Assembly (NCBI GenBank): GCA_039704465.1
Contig: JASFAU010000005.1
Coordinates: 62,001-126,000 of the forward strand
Reading direction: 5' to 3'
Origin: Plasmodiophora brassicae
Lineage: Eukaryota; Endomyxa; Phytomyxea; Plasmodiophorida; Plasmodiophoridae
DNA length: 64,000 nucleotides
The notes beneath the pieces are model-generated. The model did not search any database and had not been told where the DNA came from. It worked only from the letters and a program-made list of their open reading frames with translations. Below are positions 44,601 through 56,800 of the stretch, in pieces. Numbering within the stretch: position 1 is the first letter of the stretch; the number at the start of each line of letters is the position of its first letter. Made by a program: the position numbers and the translations under genes.

Positions 44601-47600
44601 GAACATGTTCGTCGGCAAACGGAAGGTCAATCCTTCACAGGTGAGAGTTATACTTGACTCGAACGAGTTCACCGGTTCAGCGGAATCCTAAGGAACGTTC
44701 AAAGATGGACTCTGACTTGTTATCTATGGGCTTGTACCGTGTAGTACGCCCACTGACGTTTTTTGCTGATTAGATTCTGTTGCTGCTCTTGGAAGTCGCC
44801 CAATTTGATAATACTCTGTGTTTCACCGAAGTAGTTTGAGTTGAGCGACAGAATGTACCTTAGATAGTGGCCATCAATATTCCACTGGGAGTCTTGCATC
44901 TGCACAACAACAGGATAAGAAGCGCGCACCCCATACCAAAGCACTAGCTTACGTGCAAATGGGCGGAGAAGGAATCTCGGAAGTCGGCATGGTAGTGGTA
45001 CCCGTACTTGTATTTGCCATCGAGAGAGAACTTCATGCAAGTCAGAAACCGAGTTTGGTTCTGAGAGAAGAGCTCGAGACAATCAGGAAGGAGGAGGGAC
45101 CTATCCAAACAATGGGTCCAACTGCAAACAATAGAATCAAGCTACCGCCTACCAATGAGACGCTTGGAGCATCACTGAAAAGTCGATTTCGGCAGTGGGT
45201 GCATCGTGCATCATCCAAGGTAGCCGCACGAGGATGGTCATGCCAGGCGAGCGGGTCAGTATGTGGGCATTGTCCTGAAAAACTGTTTGAACAGTCACAA
45301 ACGGTTATGAATGGCAGTACCTTCATATCGTTGCATTTGTTAACAACGTTGTTCTCATTGACGTTCCAGAACCACTGGAGGTCTGTGAATCCAATATCCA
45401 ATGTGATGCAGGTCGGCATGAACCTGGAGACGTTCAGTACAATATTAAAAAATCGTCCGCTGTGGAATACCAGTCAAGCTCGATCTTTCTGGCAAAGCTG
45501 GACCAGTGCGATGAGATCTCGCTGATCATCTGGAGATGATCCTTCAAGAAAAAGACGCTCGGACCGATGAAAAGTATGAGAAAATGCCTATGTGTACACG
45601 TCAGCCAGAGCCTTCGACTTGCCGAACACAGTACCAATTATATGGATCGTTCCATCGCACCGGCCAGTGCATGTTAAATTTGAGTTCGAGTTGAGTGCAA
45701 TCGACGAGCGGGGAACCCGTGAAACTAGGGACGATGCTGGCCTCTGAAATTCGCACGATCAGAACTCAGTTGATTGGACACAGCGACAGAACGTGCCTCT
45801 GAAAGTTGCCTCGACGACCATAGCCGATCCATCGCTGTGTAGGGGGTACCAAGGCGTCAATACTGTTAGTGTGGAGTCCGCTTTGAACACAACATATAGT
45901 TCCGCTGTGGACGCGTTTCCAGGCTGACACCGTTCGTTCATCATCTACGCTATACTTGCTCAGGTCGCTAGCTTACGCGTTGGTACAAAACCTTGAGCTT
46001 GGAATCAGATTGAAAACGTATTCTTGTTGAGAACGTCACATGACGACGAAGATCCCCCAAACGCGGCGTATAAACTTCAGCATGGCGATACGCAAAGGGG
46101 AGAAAGGTGCTGCAAGGCAGCGTCATCGTTTTCAGTTTCGACACTGTCTCAAAATCCTGAACGAACCTCTGCAATAAGATGCGTTGGTGCTCGACCCATG
46201 CACCATAGACGATCACAGCAGGCGAATCGCACGTTATGTCAATACCAAACTCTGGCGACTTTTCATGTTCGTCCTAGTACGCGCACACGCATGAATTTTC
46301 CTGGCATCTGTTTCGTCGGTTGCCAGCCACCTCCAGTGATATCCATTCTTGGATGACAGTCGCCTCATCGAAAAAGTAAGACAGGGACATACGCGCGCAC
46401 TGCAGAACCTCGACCTGGCTGCAATAAGGCGGTAAGTAACCCATGGAAGCCGCTGAACAAACCGATACCTGTCTGATTCGGACGCTTTGTCAGTAGTCCC
46501 TGCATCCGGCGGCAGGTCAAACGCGAACGCGTTTCCTGTTCTGCCTGGGGATCCCACATTGTTGGGCGACGCTGCTGCCTGCCACGGCGTCAGTGATCAT
46601 TCACAGCAGCATAACGCAAGTGCGACCTGAATCGCTTTCCCCAGCATAATAATACGTCGCTGCAGTTGGGGTTGGAATTGGTGCTGCTGAATTGGTAAAT
46701 CATCGCGGCCTAGGCCGACGCCACTTGCAATGTTCCCCTTGACTTCACTGAGAAATTGCTGGACACCGTGCATAGCAACAGACAGGAAACTGAAAACTTC
46801 TAAGTGAGCCCATAGGTTGAACAAAAGTGGTCCAAGAGTGGGACATACTCTTCCTGATCCATCTTTTGCTTCATGTCGAGCAACGACCTGAACGAGTTCG
46901 GCTCCATGTTCTTTTGTAGGTACACACGTGCCTGCCGGATATCGGCGGTGGTGACATTCCGAACAGGTGCCATATTATCCGGCGATCGTGGCTTGTAGCG
47001 CATATGTACACCGTCCACAGCGCGCACAGATACAACCAGAAAGGACGGCAACTCAGCATTGCCAATCATGATGGCGCTGTCTTCGATGAGAAACTTGACG
47101 ACCGGGTATAAGCGAGGCACAACCAGCCCAATTTTGTTCAGGTCGATTGACACAGCCTGGGCTCCGTCAGGAGTCTGTTTGTTGATAAAGCATTGCAGTG
47201 CGTCATAGCGGGAGCTGTTTGATGATATAAACACTTCTAGGCCGACGGCATGGACAAGAAGACGAAACGACAATGAACCTGAGCATGCGTCATTAGAGGG
47301 TGTAGCAATGCGGCACAGTTTCAGCTAACGGTCTTGCAGCGAATCAGGCGTCTTTACTCTAGTCTTCCACCATTTCAACGTGATGGCCACAGATAGAGCG
47401 TTCAGTGTAATGTCTTTGCTCCTGAATTTCACATTACCAAGCAAAACCTTGCCGCCTAGCAATGCGAGAGACAGTGAACCTGGATGAAACGCTTTAGTAA
47501 TGGAATGCTCGCCAAACCATGGCACAAAGTTACCCAGGCCAAATTTGGACTCCTTCCCGAGTCTGTAGTTAATTATCGCTCGCAGCACCATCGCCATTGC

Positions 47601-47747
47601 CGTTGAGGCATACAAGAAATACCACATGAGGACAATCGTGAAACATGTCGTCACGGCCTGTTCCAAGTGGTGAGATTCCCACGTTAACGCCGAGCCCGAC
47701 CGTGGACATACGGCGAATTGCCACGGGAACTCGAACGACCCCATCAA
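35652..47747 (-). CDS. giant bridge-like lipid-transfer protein, BLTP1/Csf1/KIAA1109 (Tweek, FSA) family
   Basis: About 12 kb of minus-strand exons broken by many short introns. The N-terminus has a membrane anchor (TIVLMWYFLYASTAMAMVLR), then the diagnostic family block SLSLALLGGKVLLGNVKFRS, then LNALSVAITLKWWKTRV, equivalent to 'LSGKIMFR.VHY...D.S....DG...FRWW' of KIAA1109/Csf1. The next exon (46800-47273) matches the family's second block: FRLLVHAVGLEVFISSNSSR, YDAL, then FLIEDSAIMIGNAELPSFLV and ADIRQARVYLQKN. Further exons are beta-rich with alternating hydrophobicity, as expected for the chorein-like repeating groove that moves lipids between membranes at ER contact sites. The C-terminus near 35.65 kb reads NPQIHLLGNFTPPDVVAFVL. 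Base composition is visibly less GC-rich than in the flanking genes. Individual exon borders were not resolved; more than one gene in this span cannot be fully excluded, but all recognisable pieces fit one protein. Confidence 0.8.
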
Positions 47748-47959
47748 TCAGTTCTGCGTTCGACCTGGATCAAACAGTCGCGGCAGGCATGACCATCGTC
47801 GTGCGGCACACTAACGCTGCAATGACGAGCCCCATCGCCAGCACCGGCAGCGGTGCCCCGACGGAGGTCGCGCCATACGTGCCAATGTATAGCGTTACCG
47901 ACACAGTAACAAAATTACACCTCCGCTGGCTCCGCAGCTACCTACACCGGTTCAGGTAG

Positions 47960-48190
47960 GTATACCAAAACCGGATCATAAGCAGGTTCAATGACTTTGC
48001 GTCTGCTCTCAAGGCGGTCAGGTTCGATGATCCAAACCTGGCGGAGGCCACCGCCCGCAAGCTCCAAAGCATCCGTCAGGGAAGCGGCACCATTGCCAGG
48101 TTTGCGACCGAGCTCCAGAGCCTGGCGGATGACGGAGGCTTTGGATCTTGCGGGCAGCGGTCTGCGCCAGGTTCGGGTCACCGAACCTGG
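47960..48190 (+). mobile_element. Ty3-type Gag fragment, plus-strand copy
   Basis: Translation of the plus strand gives RFDDPNLAEATARKLQSIRQ followed by GTIARFATELQSLADDGGF, the pattern of the retrotransposon Gag domain (PF03732: 'F.DP....A...L..LRQ......A.F...F..LA'). It is short, without pol, and adjoins an opposing copy. Probably a degraded fragment. Confidence 0.6.
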
Positions 48191-48464
48191 TTGCGAGGGT
48201 TGAGGTGACGTCGTGGTTATCATCAGATCGTCCCGAAGATGGGGTTGAACCATTGCAGGGCGTCACCACCCAGTAGTTGTCCCACCAGCGCGACTTTCTG
48301 GACATCGGTCGCGAAGGTGGTCGTCCGCTCATGCGACAGTCGGTGGAACGCGATGTGGTGTAGCCCGATGATACAACTAGGGTGAAGGTTGTGTCGTTAT
48401 CGGTTGTGCTCTTTTCTACGTCAGTGGCCTGGCGTGGGCGTTTGACAGTCGTTGACCGCGACAT
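48100..48464 (-). mobile_element. Ty3-type Gag fragment, minus-strand copy forming an inverted pair
   Basis: The minus strand encodes HHIAFHRLSHERTTTFATDV, then ALVGQLLGGDALQWFNPIF, then (frame-shifted) FGDPNLAQTAARKIQSLR, again a retrotransposon Gag domain. Its 3' part overlaps and is reverse-complementary to the plus-strand copy for about 60 bp (approximately 48020-48080 against 48115-48185), making a tail-to-tail inverted repeat. The frame changes within the domain, so this copy is broken. Confidence 0.6.
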
Positions 48465-48480
48465 TTCACATACGGGAACA

Positions 48481-48946
48481 CAACTGTTTCAAGACCCTCC
48501 ACCTATCAAGCGCCGCCGTTTGCTCTAGAATGCTCTCGGTACACGCTACTGTAAATCAGCGCACGCCTAGCCGCTGAAGAGCGCAGGCAAGGGAAGAATA
48601 GAGAGCCGAGGACGATATTAGAGCAACCTAGCGTGATCGCCAGGATACCGCCTGACGAGCTTAACAGGCAACTGCTGTACATCCCATCCAACTTACTACA
48701 CAACGTCAACGTCCACGACCGAGGCCTGAACGCCGAGCGCAACAACCTGGACCAAAACGGCCAGGCCCTTGCCATCCCGTACAACGTGTATCCGATCATT
48801 CCGCGAGCTGATCCATAAGCTGAACGACATGCAGCTTACAAACGAAGTTAGCGTCACGTTCCCAATCTCCGGGGTACCATACGAATCAACTGCCGCTCCG
48901 TCACGGAGTCCGCGGCGGACCTTGAGGCTTGCGCTGATACAAGAAG
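48481..48946. other. intergenic, nothing recognised
   Basis: Between the Gag fragments and WDR89. Short frames on both strands without family features; it should include the WDR89 promoter. Confidence 0.4.
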
Positions 48947-50148
48947 ATGCCGTCACCCTTTGTCCAGACAGAAGCACCTGTCGTCGCATCTGGCACTAAG
49001 AAGGATGTCGATGTCGACACTAGCGGCGAAGAGCCAGATGAACGTCTGGTATCGCCTTTTGCGCAGGGCTTACCTCGTTGGAAACCGCTGCAGACTGTCG
49101 TTACCGCTGGCGCCAATCGACAGGAATGCCTTTTGTCGCTTGTCGATTGCAGCGCCTGTGGATACTTCGCTGCTTCAACATCACTGACAACCGTACGCGT
49201 CTTTGACTGTCATACGCTCCAAGAGGTAGGTTGTCTAGCTGGCCACCAAGATGCAATCCGGTCTGTCCGTTTCGTTCCCCAGCTGAACTCACTTATCACC
49301 GCTTCCGAAGACGGTTTGTTCTCATGATAAATCGTTATATCTGCAAGCGCCTCTGACACTGTGCACATCAGGGTCCTGGCAGATGACTGATTTGCGCACC
49401 GGAGAATCACAGACCACCGTCCGTGTCGCAGAAGGTTCGTCACTGTTTTCCCTGGACTGTAATGGCCGTGTTGTTGCCGCTGGCTGCGACCTTCTCGGTG
49501 ACATCGTCTTGTGGGACCTGCGAAACAATGCAAATCAGCTCGGCGTTCTCGACGAGTTCCACACTGATGAAGTTCGAGATCTGCGGTTCCACCCTGTACA
49601 ACGGTCCATGCTTATCAGCGGGTCTGTCGACTGTCTGGTTAACAAATTCGACCTGAATGCTGCGACTCTTGATGACGCTCTTGTATCTGGTAGCGTGCAC
49701 CATGAACCTATTGAGTCAATGGCTGTCGTCTAACATGCGTTCAGTTTTCAACGTTGGACAGCCGGTGCGCTCATTCGGCACGTTCGGCCCAAACCACGAG
49801 TACCTACACAGCGTATCCGAAATCGAGACGTTGGCGTTGTGCGACCTTGCTCAAGGCGACTTGCTCGGGACATTCCCCAATGCATGCGAGTCCCTCTCCA
49901 AGGATCTGAGCACCAGGTACCTGGTTGATTGCACGTTCGATCCTGTATCACAGCAGCTATGCTTGGTCTCCGGGAATTACTATGGCGATTGTATGGGCAG
50001 CATTGTTGCACCGCAGTCGTTGACGCCAGCGTTCCTGATGACTGGCGGGCACGATCAAGGCGTGCGCTCGTTATGCTCGATCGGTGGCCGCATCGTCACT
50101 GGCGGCGAAGATTCCCGAATTGTCTGCTGGGCGCCTAACAATACATGA
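48947..50148 (+). CDS. WDR89: WDR89-like WD40 repeat protein
   Basis: Exon 1 starts MPSPFVQTEAPVVASGTKKD and enters the propeller with YFAASTSLTTVRVFDCHTLQ, then CLAGHQDAIRSVRFVPQLNS, LITASEDGLF. After a short intron near 49320-49380 the next exon has TDLRTGESQTTVRVAEGSSL, VVAAGCDLLGDIVLWDLRNN, then the WDR89-specific block EFHTDEVRDLRFHPVQRSML, ISGSVDCLVNKFDLNAATLD. A further intron near 49710-49735 leads to the last exon (SVFNVGQPVRSFGTFGPNHE ... GGHDQGVRSLCSIGGRIVTG, GEDSRIVCWAPN). The 'SGS.D.LVN.FD' and terminal 'GGHD..VRS......TGGED' motifs agree with WDR89. Cellular role of WDR89 is poorly known. Confidence 0.85.
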
Positions 50149-50290
50149 ACGTACTATATATTACCCCTCGGTGCCGAAACCGCTTCGTTGCGTCCCTATC
50201 CAAGTAGTACACTGTTGTAGGCCACTCTAGGCTCTAGGAAACAGGGAGGTGATCGCATATATATAATTTACACAGCAGTGATAGAGACAC

Positions 50291-51062
50291 TCAAGAGCGC
50301 AGGGCAGCAGCGAGCTCGGCAATGTCGGCCGATGGGACCCCCAGCTTCTTTGGAATCGTTTGAGCAGGCGCGGAGTGGGCGACTTCTTGTACCATTGAAA
50401 CGTACGATCCGACGTCATCCTCCACTTGCATGAGTTTCGCTTGGACATCTGGGAGCAAGTGGCAGAACTCACGCGCTGCGGCATCCAGAACCTTGACGTT
50501 GTCTGCATCTGCATCCAGCACCGCCAATTGCGAGGCCAGGTGCCGCTCGACGTCCCTGGCGATTCGCATCCGCCCCACCAGCTCGGCGTACTCTTTATCC
50601 AACCTCGATTCGTCCTCCACATCCGGATCCTGGACTGATTTCTGCTGGGACGAAACACACAGATTAGCACGACGTCTGAGAATACGGATAGGAATGTCAC
50701 CTGTTCTGTGAGGCCTTCAGGTATCAGCAATAAGTTGGCTGGAGGGCGCAATTCAGTGTTTTTGCATTGGGGTGCCCCAGGCGACACCAACCGTATGAGT
50801 AGACCTCCACGTGGTCCAAGCGTTTCTCCATTCGAGCACGGATACGCGCATGGATGCCGTCGACGACCTTGGTGATGCGTTCGGCGTCGATGTCCTTCGG
50901 CAGTTCCTCCAACAGAGCGCGCTCGAGCGCATCGATGCCGTCGCACAGGTAGCTGTGCGCCGCATTCACGATATCATCCATGATGGCGGCCGGGTGCACG
51001 CCCAGGAACGCGCTCGCCTGCTCGAACCGAGCCTGCACCGCCGCCTGTTGCTCCGTCTCCAT
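50291..51062 (-). CDS. MIS12: kinetochore protein MIS12 (Mtw1)
   Basis: MIS12/MIND complex member that links centromeric chromatin to the outer kinetochore. Exon 1 starts METEQQAAVQARFEQASAFL and gives the Mis12 head: FLGVHPAAIMDDIVNAAHSY, LCDGIDALERALLEELPK, GIHARIRARMEKRLDHVEVY (family pattern 'FGF.P...I....N...DYL...D.LE..L', then 'G...L...LE...DK....FE.Y'). After an intron in about 50640-50800, exon 2 encodes the coiled-coil half (EDESRLDKEYAELVGRMRIA, SQLAVLDADADNVKVLDAAA) and ends LAAALRS. About 210 residues, in the normal range. It converges with WDR89, leaving about 140 bp between stops. The Met chosen is the first with homology; a longer frame starts at 51224. Confidence 0.82.
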
Positions 51063-51269
51063 CGAACGTCGACCGACAGCGCCTTCGAAAACCCGCGTCA
51101 GGGGCGCCCGCGAACTTCTCCCCCGAGTCCCGACTCCCCCAAAAACGACTAGAAGTTTTGCCGACATTTTTTGCGCGTCACACAGTCGTCGTCGGTCGAC
51201 GCAGCCGCATGTGTCGTGTCGCAATGTGCCGACCTTCTGGACGATAGAATAGAATAATGTATGTGGCCG

Positions 51270-52028
51270 CTAATCGCTGCCGACTTCGCTGTTGTCCTCG
51301 TCGTCTTCATCATCATCTTCGTCCATCTCGTCCTCATCGACGGACGAATCGTCATCATCAATGCGACCGAGCGGCTCGTCGTCCTCCATGTCTTCATCCT
51401 CGGCAATACCGGTCGGTTCGAATGCGGGTGCCGGCACCTTAGCCGCAACGTCAGCGGGCGCCTCTGCCGCCAGCGGTCCCGCCAGCTCGACGCAGCCTAT
51501 TGGGCCGGTTCAACCAATTGCACAGAACCGAACCGCGCGCGACAACGTACGTTTGCAGCGGAAATCGCGTCCGGGCCTCGACGCAAGCCTGACCGTTTCG
51601 TCTACCCCCAGTTGCAAGCAGAACGCATGTGCAGTCTTCAGGCAGACGTTGCACGTTCGTACGAGGTCGACGTTGTCCTTCCGGTGGCAGAATGAGCAGA
51701 ACGCGCAACGAGCGCACAGGTAGGCAAGCGCGTCGACGAGTTCGGAACGGACCGAGGCACCGCGACATTGAAGATGCGCCGCAAGGCCGCAGTCCCGACA
51801 GTAAGCCAGCGCGCCGGGTTCGTCGTCGTTCTTGTTACATACACTGCAAATCGCCAGCCACCGCATCGCAACCGGTCGCTGAACAGAGCCACTATGGGTA
51901 AAGCGGGCCGGTGGCAACATAGAGCACCTTCTGACCTCTTCGACGCGAACCTTCCATTTCGTGTCATACGCGGATGTATCGATCGGGACCACCCGTTCCA
52001 GCTCTGCGCGTGGATTAAGTCGGCCCAC
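51270..52028 (-). CDS. PHD-finger protein with acidic C-terminal tail
   Basis: Contains CSVCNKNDDEPGALAYCRDC then GLAAHLQCRGAS and LVDALAYLCARCAFCSFCHR, a second treble-clef unit DNVDLVRTCNVCLKTAHAFC, so two adjacent PHD-type zinc modules arranged as in double-PHD (DPF-like) readers of histone H3. After an intron near 51500 the C-terminus is strongly acidic: AEDEDMEDDEPLGRIDDDDS and a DDDEDDED run, ending EVGSD with stop at 51270-51272. The N-terminus is uncertain; the frame begins MGRLNPRAELERVVPIDTSA and a first exon may lie upstream near 52090. Likely chromatin-associated. Confidence 0.75.
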
Positions 52029-52090
52029 CAGCGGATTGGGGTGATTGTCGTACCTCCAAACTCATCACAGGCAGGATATAGGCCGTGCAC

Positions 52091-53840
52091 TCTACAGATC
52101 CGCGCTCAGGACCCTCCTGCGGTTTGAGTAAATGAATACACCCTACTTCATATAGGCGTCGTACTCAACAGCATTGACGGGCCGATTCAGGTCGTTGGGC
52201 AGGTACACAACGGGTGGCATGCTGCATAACCGAGTTGCACGTTCACAAGTGGCCCCACACTATCCTTATTGCGACCGTTACCAGTCCGGTGCCGGGATTC
52301 TCAGTGATTCGTCGTGCAGCTCGGCAATGAAGGCCGCCGACTCCATGGTGGCTTCGCGAGCCGACGACATCGGACGTCGCCGCGGACTGCGTACGCCGCA
52401 CCGGGCTGTCGACGAAAACTTTTCGGTGTCCGTGGCTGGGGACTCGAGAATCAAAAGTTGACCCAGGACGCGGCGCAGCCGCGTCCTGGGTCAAAGGGAC
52501 TAACTAACTGGACACGCCTTGCTAGGGCTGGATAAACAAGAATCAAGGCCGCGTGGGGTATATTGCGGGTAGTACCTAACCGTTTTTATTACACAGTGTT
52601 AGCCGCGAAGCTGGTAGCCTAAGCATATCAGAATTATCAAGTTAACAAGCACGATTGTTCACATTTGGACAGCAACGCACCACAGCAACCGCTGCCACAG
52701 GATTACTGGCTCCAGAAACACGGTTAACATGTTCGACGGCCATAGCTGAGGCAATAGTAGACGTTAGTGACAAACCCACACGCGTATCCAGCGTTCGTGC
52801 TTACCGGAATCAACTATTATGGCTGTCGTACTTGCAATACAAGGGACACCGGGAGCAACTGTGGCACCTGGCAGGAGATCAGAGCTGTAACAACAAGGTA
52901 AGATCACGAACGTTACCGTCGATGGAAAATCATGTACTAGAGCAGTCAAGACCTTGGCTGCACATTTTCAAACGTCAGGAAAAAGGGGTCTCACGACCAC
53001 CATGACAGATGACTTACAGGATGCTAGAGGATTTGTGCATTCGTTTCTGCGCCGTGCCCCAGGGCAGCCAACCCTGTTGCAAACTGAACCACCAACAAGA
53101 GGGGTACGGCACGCTCGAGACTTTCGTTGAGGTCGCGGAGCAGGAACGGGTTCTAAAGGAACCTCAGTCGGAGGTGTGTGCCCTTCAATATGGATCGACG
53201 GAACAATGGGAATTGGCGGCGGTGCCAGTTGGCGGTTCGAGCGTGAACCATCTATAACGGCGTCCAGCACACTTTGATGATCAGATGGGAGTACGCAGAC
53301 ATAACCTGCTCTTTGACGGATTCGTAACACGAAGACATACTCATCCCGGATGCCCTTGCGGTGCGAAGCCAGCGGACAAGCGAACTGCCCAAACATCCCC
53401 TATGCGTGAACAGAGGCAGCATTAGCTGAATCTGAATCGGCAGGGTTACCCGAACGTCATTGCGGACGGCGGTGAAGGAGTACTTCGGGAGCTGTTCTAG
53501 GCGGCAGAGACCTCCTGCGCGCAGCCACGGAAAACCACGTGGCAGCAACTGTTTTATTACAGTAGTGCGGCGCTGTCGCGCTAAACAACGTGGAGGCCGC
53601 GGCCCGCATTTGTTTGCTGCTGCGGTCGGCGTTGGGGTTTCGTCGTGGTCGTGGTCCTCCCGTCGGGTGCCGTCGTCATCGTCGTGGGTTGTCGTCGGTC
53701 GTTGCTCATTTCCAGTCGTCCGAGTCCCGTCCCTGTCGATTGTCTTCGCGCGCCGCCAGTCGTAATTGTCGGGCTCGCGTGTCTCTCGATTGTCGCCCCT
53801 CGTTAGCCGGTCGTCTGGTTCGCGTATCTGTTTCCTCATT
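52091..53840. other. repeat-rich spacer with decayed transposon-like frames
   Basis: Holds a perfect hairpin (listed separately) and minus-strand frames with protein-like composition, for example YSFTAVRNDVRVTLPIQIQL and LGSSLVRWLRTARASGMSMS (about 53.3-53.5 kb) and RQLAPPPIPIVPSIHIEGHT (about 53.15 kb). These resemble an accessory ORF of a transposon, but I cannot name the family. The 53.6-53.75 kb stretch is a GAC/GTC-type simple-sequence region. Confidence 0.4.
52458..52494. repeat. perfect inverted repeat, 17-bp arms, 3-nt loop
   Basis: The left arm TTGACCCAGGACGCGGC (52458-52474) and right arm GCCGCGTCCTGGGTCAA (52478-52494) are exact reverse complements around GCA. The very high GC content and short loop make an extremely stable hairpin. 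It lies in a gene-poor, transposon-rich spacer and may mark an element end or an inversion junction. Confidence 0.95.
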
Positions 53841-56800
53841 ATGCAGCCCTCCCCCCAATTTGGGAATGGGTTTCCAGGGCTCTTCCAGCTTCCCACGTTT
53901 TCGTGGGAAGCGACATTCGATTCGTGGCATGAATGCCAATCGACAATTCAGTCCTTCTGCGATTCGACGTTCCAACCGTTTCGCATACGGGACAGCAGTC
54001 TTGTCGGGTCGCGATGTACAAACACATCGCTAAAGTATCAAATGGTACTCCTGAAGTGTACCCATGGTGGTGTCGCAAGGTCCCGGGGCAGCGGTATTCG
54101 TCCTCGCCAGAATTACAGGTGTGTCACCAACTGCTCCACGACAAGCCTCACGGTTAACATTGCATTATAGGTATCTGGGGTGCAACGCATTCATAAAGTT
54201 TGCTGCCAAACGGGACATGGGGAGGGATGATTTCGTCCTGCGATGTGTCGAGCAGGTCAGGCTTATCCTGACAATGGTTAACGAAGTTTCAGTACACCGG
54301 GCATTCGCACGAATGCTGTAAGGAAGCATACGAAATGCTGTCCGAAAACCGGCAGGTTTCCGATCCGCAAACGATCAAGGATGCCGCGATCATGCTCAAG
54401 ACCAAGGGCAATAAGAAGTTGATCCGAGACGAGTTGGCGTCCCGCACAGGTATGCTGCTCATATCGTCAAATGTTTTCGCGCGTTGAATCGTTCACGTTA
54501 GGCAAACGGATAATTATGAAAGGTATCCACAATCTGAACGCCCGTCTGAATCTGGACCCCCCGGGCTGCGACGATGACATCAGAACCTTGTTGGAACAGT
54601 TCACGTCTCAAGCGGGAAACGTTGCAGACATCATCACGGATGAGAACGACGAGGTCGTGTTTATTTGCATACATACCGCGTTCCAGCGAGACATGATGCA
54701 AGCGTATCCTGAGGTCCTACTTGTCGACGCAACGTACAAGACCAACAGAAACGGGTATCAAATGCTTGGCATCATGGGTCATACAAGTTTGGGTTCCGGA
54801 TCTCCCTTCTTTGTAGCCTTAAATTCTTCATCAACGAAAGAGAATCTGACCGCCGTCCTGAAGGTAAAGAACCTGACATTTGCACCACTGCGGTACATGG
54901 CTTTTAGAGTTTTAAGGAGCACAATCCGTCGTGGACACACTCCGTCTTCGGCGTGATTGACAAAGATTTCGTCGAAGAAGATGTCCTTACAGCGACAATG
55001 CCCGATGTCTTCTGGTCACTCTGCCAGTTTCACGTCGTCAAATTTGTTGCGACTCACGTAACTGAGGAGAAATTCGGGCTTGACCGATCAACCCGTTCTT
55101 CTGTGAAGAATGTCTTTCGCCTTCTGGTTCACAGCCAGGATTCGGAAGAATATGATCGCAACCGGCGTGGCCTACTTCATGTATTGGACGACGATGAGGA
55201 CCATCCGTTTTACAGATATTTCGTGGATAATTGGGATTCCTGTAGGGAACGTTGGTGCAGTGCTTTCCGGGACGTATGTCTCAACATGGGGAACACGACG
55301 AACAACCGTCTGGAATCGGCCTGGGGAGATCTGAAGACATTCCTGGAGTCGCGTTGCACCATGTTCCAGTGCCTTCCGAAGCTGCTAGCGTACGGTTCGC
55401 AATTCGTCTGCGCCCTAAATTAAGCGTCTCATGCGTGCACAGATACCTTAGGTATGTCGAGGACCAGTTCAGCCTTCGCAGCTTGAGGCTATAGTTTTCG
55501 TCGCGATCGGCGTCGCCAGCCGTACATCCATCGCTTGCGTCCGTTGCAAATAACCTGTCGTACTATTGCATCGACCTGATTGAAGTGCAACGAAAGTTGA
55601 GCGTGGCTCGCAACGACAGCCAGTCGTAAACTTTGACGGTGTCGGGGGCGGACAGCATATGTCGTATTCATTCTGAACACAGCAATGCGTCGTATGCAGT
55701 GTCTCTCGCATCCGCTTCATGCTCCTGTCGGTTCTATACCGCGTATGGTCTTCCTTGTGTCCATATATTTGCCATTGCTGCGCACCTCAATGGACACGAT
55801 CTCATCGGCAAGGGTATCTTGCCAAGATGGCTGGTTTCTAATTTGCGTCAGGTGCGTCAATACTGTTATGTTAGGTGCTACGAACTCATTTGTGACTCAG
55901 AATTCTGAACAGTCGTTCTACGATTGTGCCAATCAAGTTCGCGTTCTCCGAATTGGTTCGCCTGCGGTCCAGGGTGCGAATGACGACGCGTCTGAACTTG
56001 TTACGGTGCTGAGCGGGGAACAAAAGTACACTACGGCGAAACGCCTTCTCCTTGAGATTGCCAGCTCGCTGTCAGAACAGGGTATGGAGCTCTTTTTGCA
56101 CTACATGGATGGGTTGGGCATGTTCCATCAAAAGGTTAAGCAAAGCCAGCGGGTCGTCGTCAATGGTGGGTGCGATGTGAGGTCCATGCGATACCCAATC
56201 ATCTAATCGTTTTGTGATTTTAAGATGCTAGCGGTAACGACGACCGCGGTCTGCTCAACCAGGGTGGCAACTCGGAACAGAGTATGGAGCTCTTGATGCA
56301 CTACTTGGATGGGTTGGACATGTTCCATCAAAAGGTTAAGCAAAGCCAGCGGGTCGTCGTCAATGGTGGGTGCGATGTGAGGTCCATGCGATACCCAATC
56401 ATCTAATCGTTTTGTCGATTTTAAGATGCTAGCGGTAACGACGACCGCGGTCTGCTCAACCAGGGTGGCAATTCGAGACTCGAGCATCCCAGCTCTAGCA
56501 CAGAGGTCGGCGAGAACGGCAACGGCATTGAAGATCTGGACCCCGGCTGTTAAAAGATGGACGCCAACGACGACCTGAAATCGGATAACGATGCTTCCAC
56601 AGCGTGTCCATCGCCGATGGAATCTAAGTTCAAGATCAAGGCCGCAGTCGCTCCACCAGGACGTCCCAGGACGAAGGTGGCAGAAGCCCGTCGAAGGCAG
56701 GCGGTTGTCCTATCGAAGCTCAAGAAGGAGATTTCTGGGGATGTCCAGACCATCTCAGTTCATCGTGCTGCTCAAACTCTCAAGACCCATGACTTGTCAG

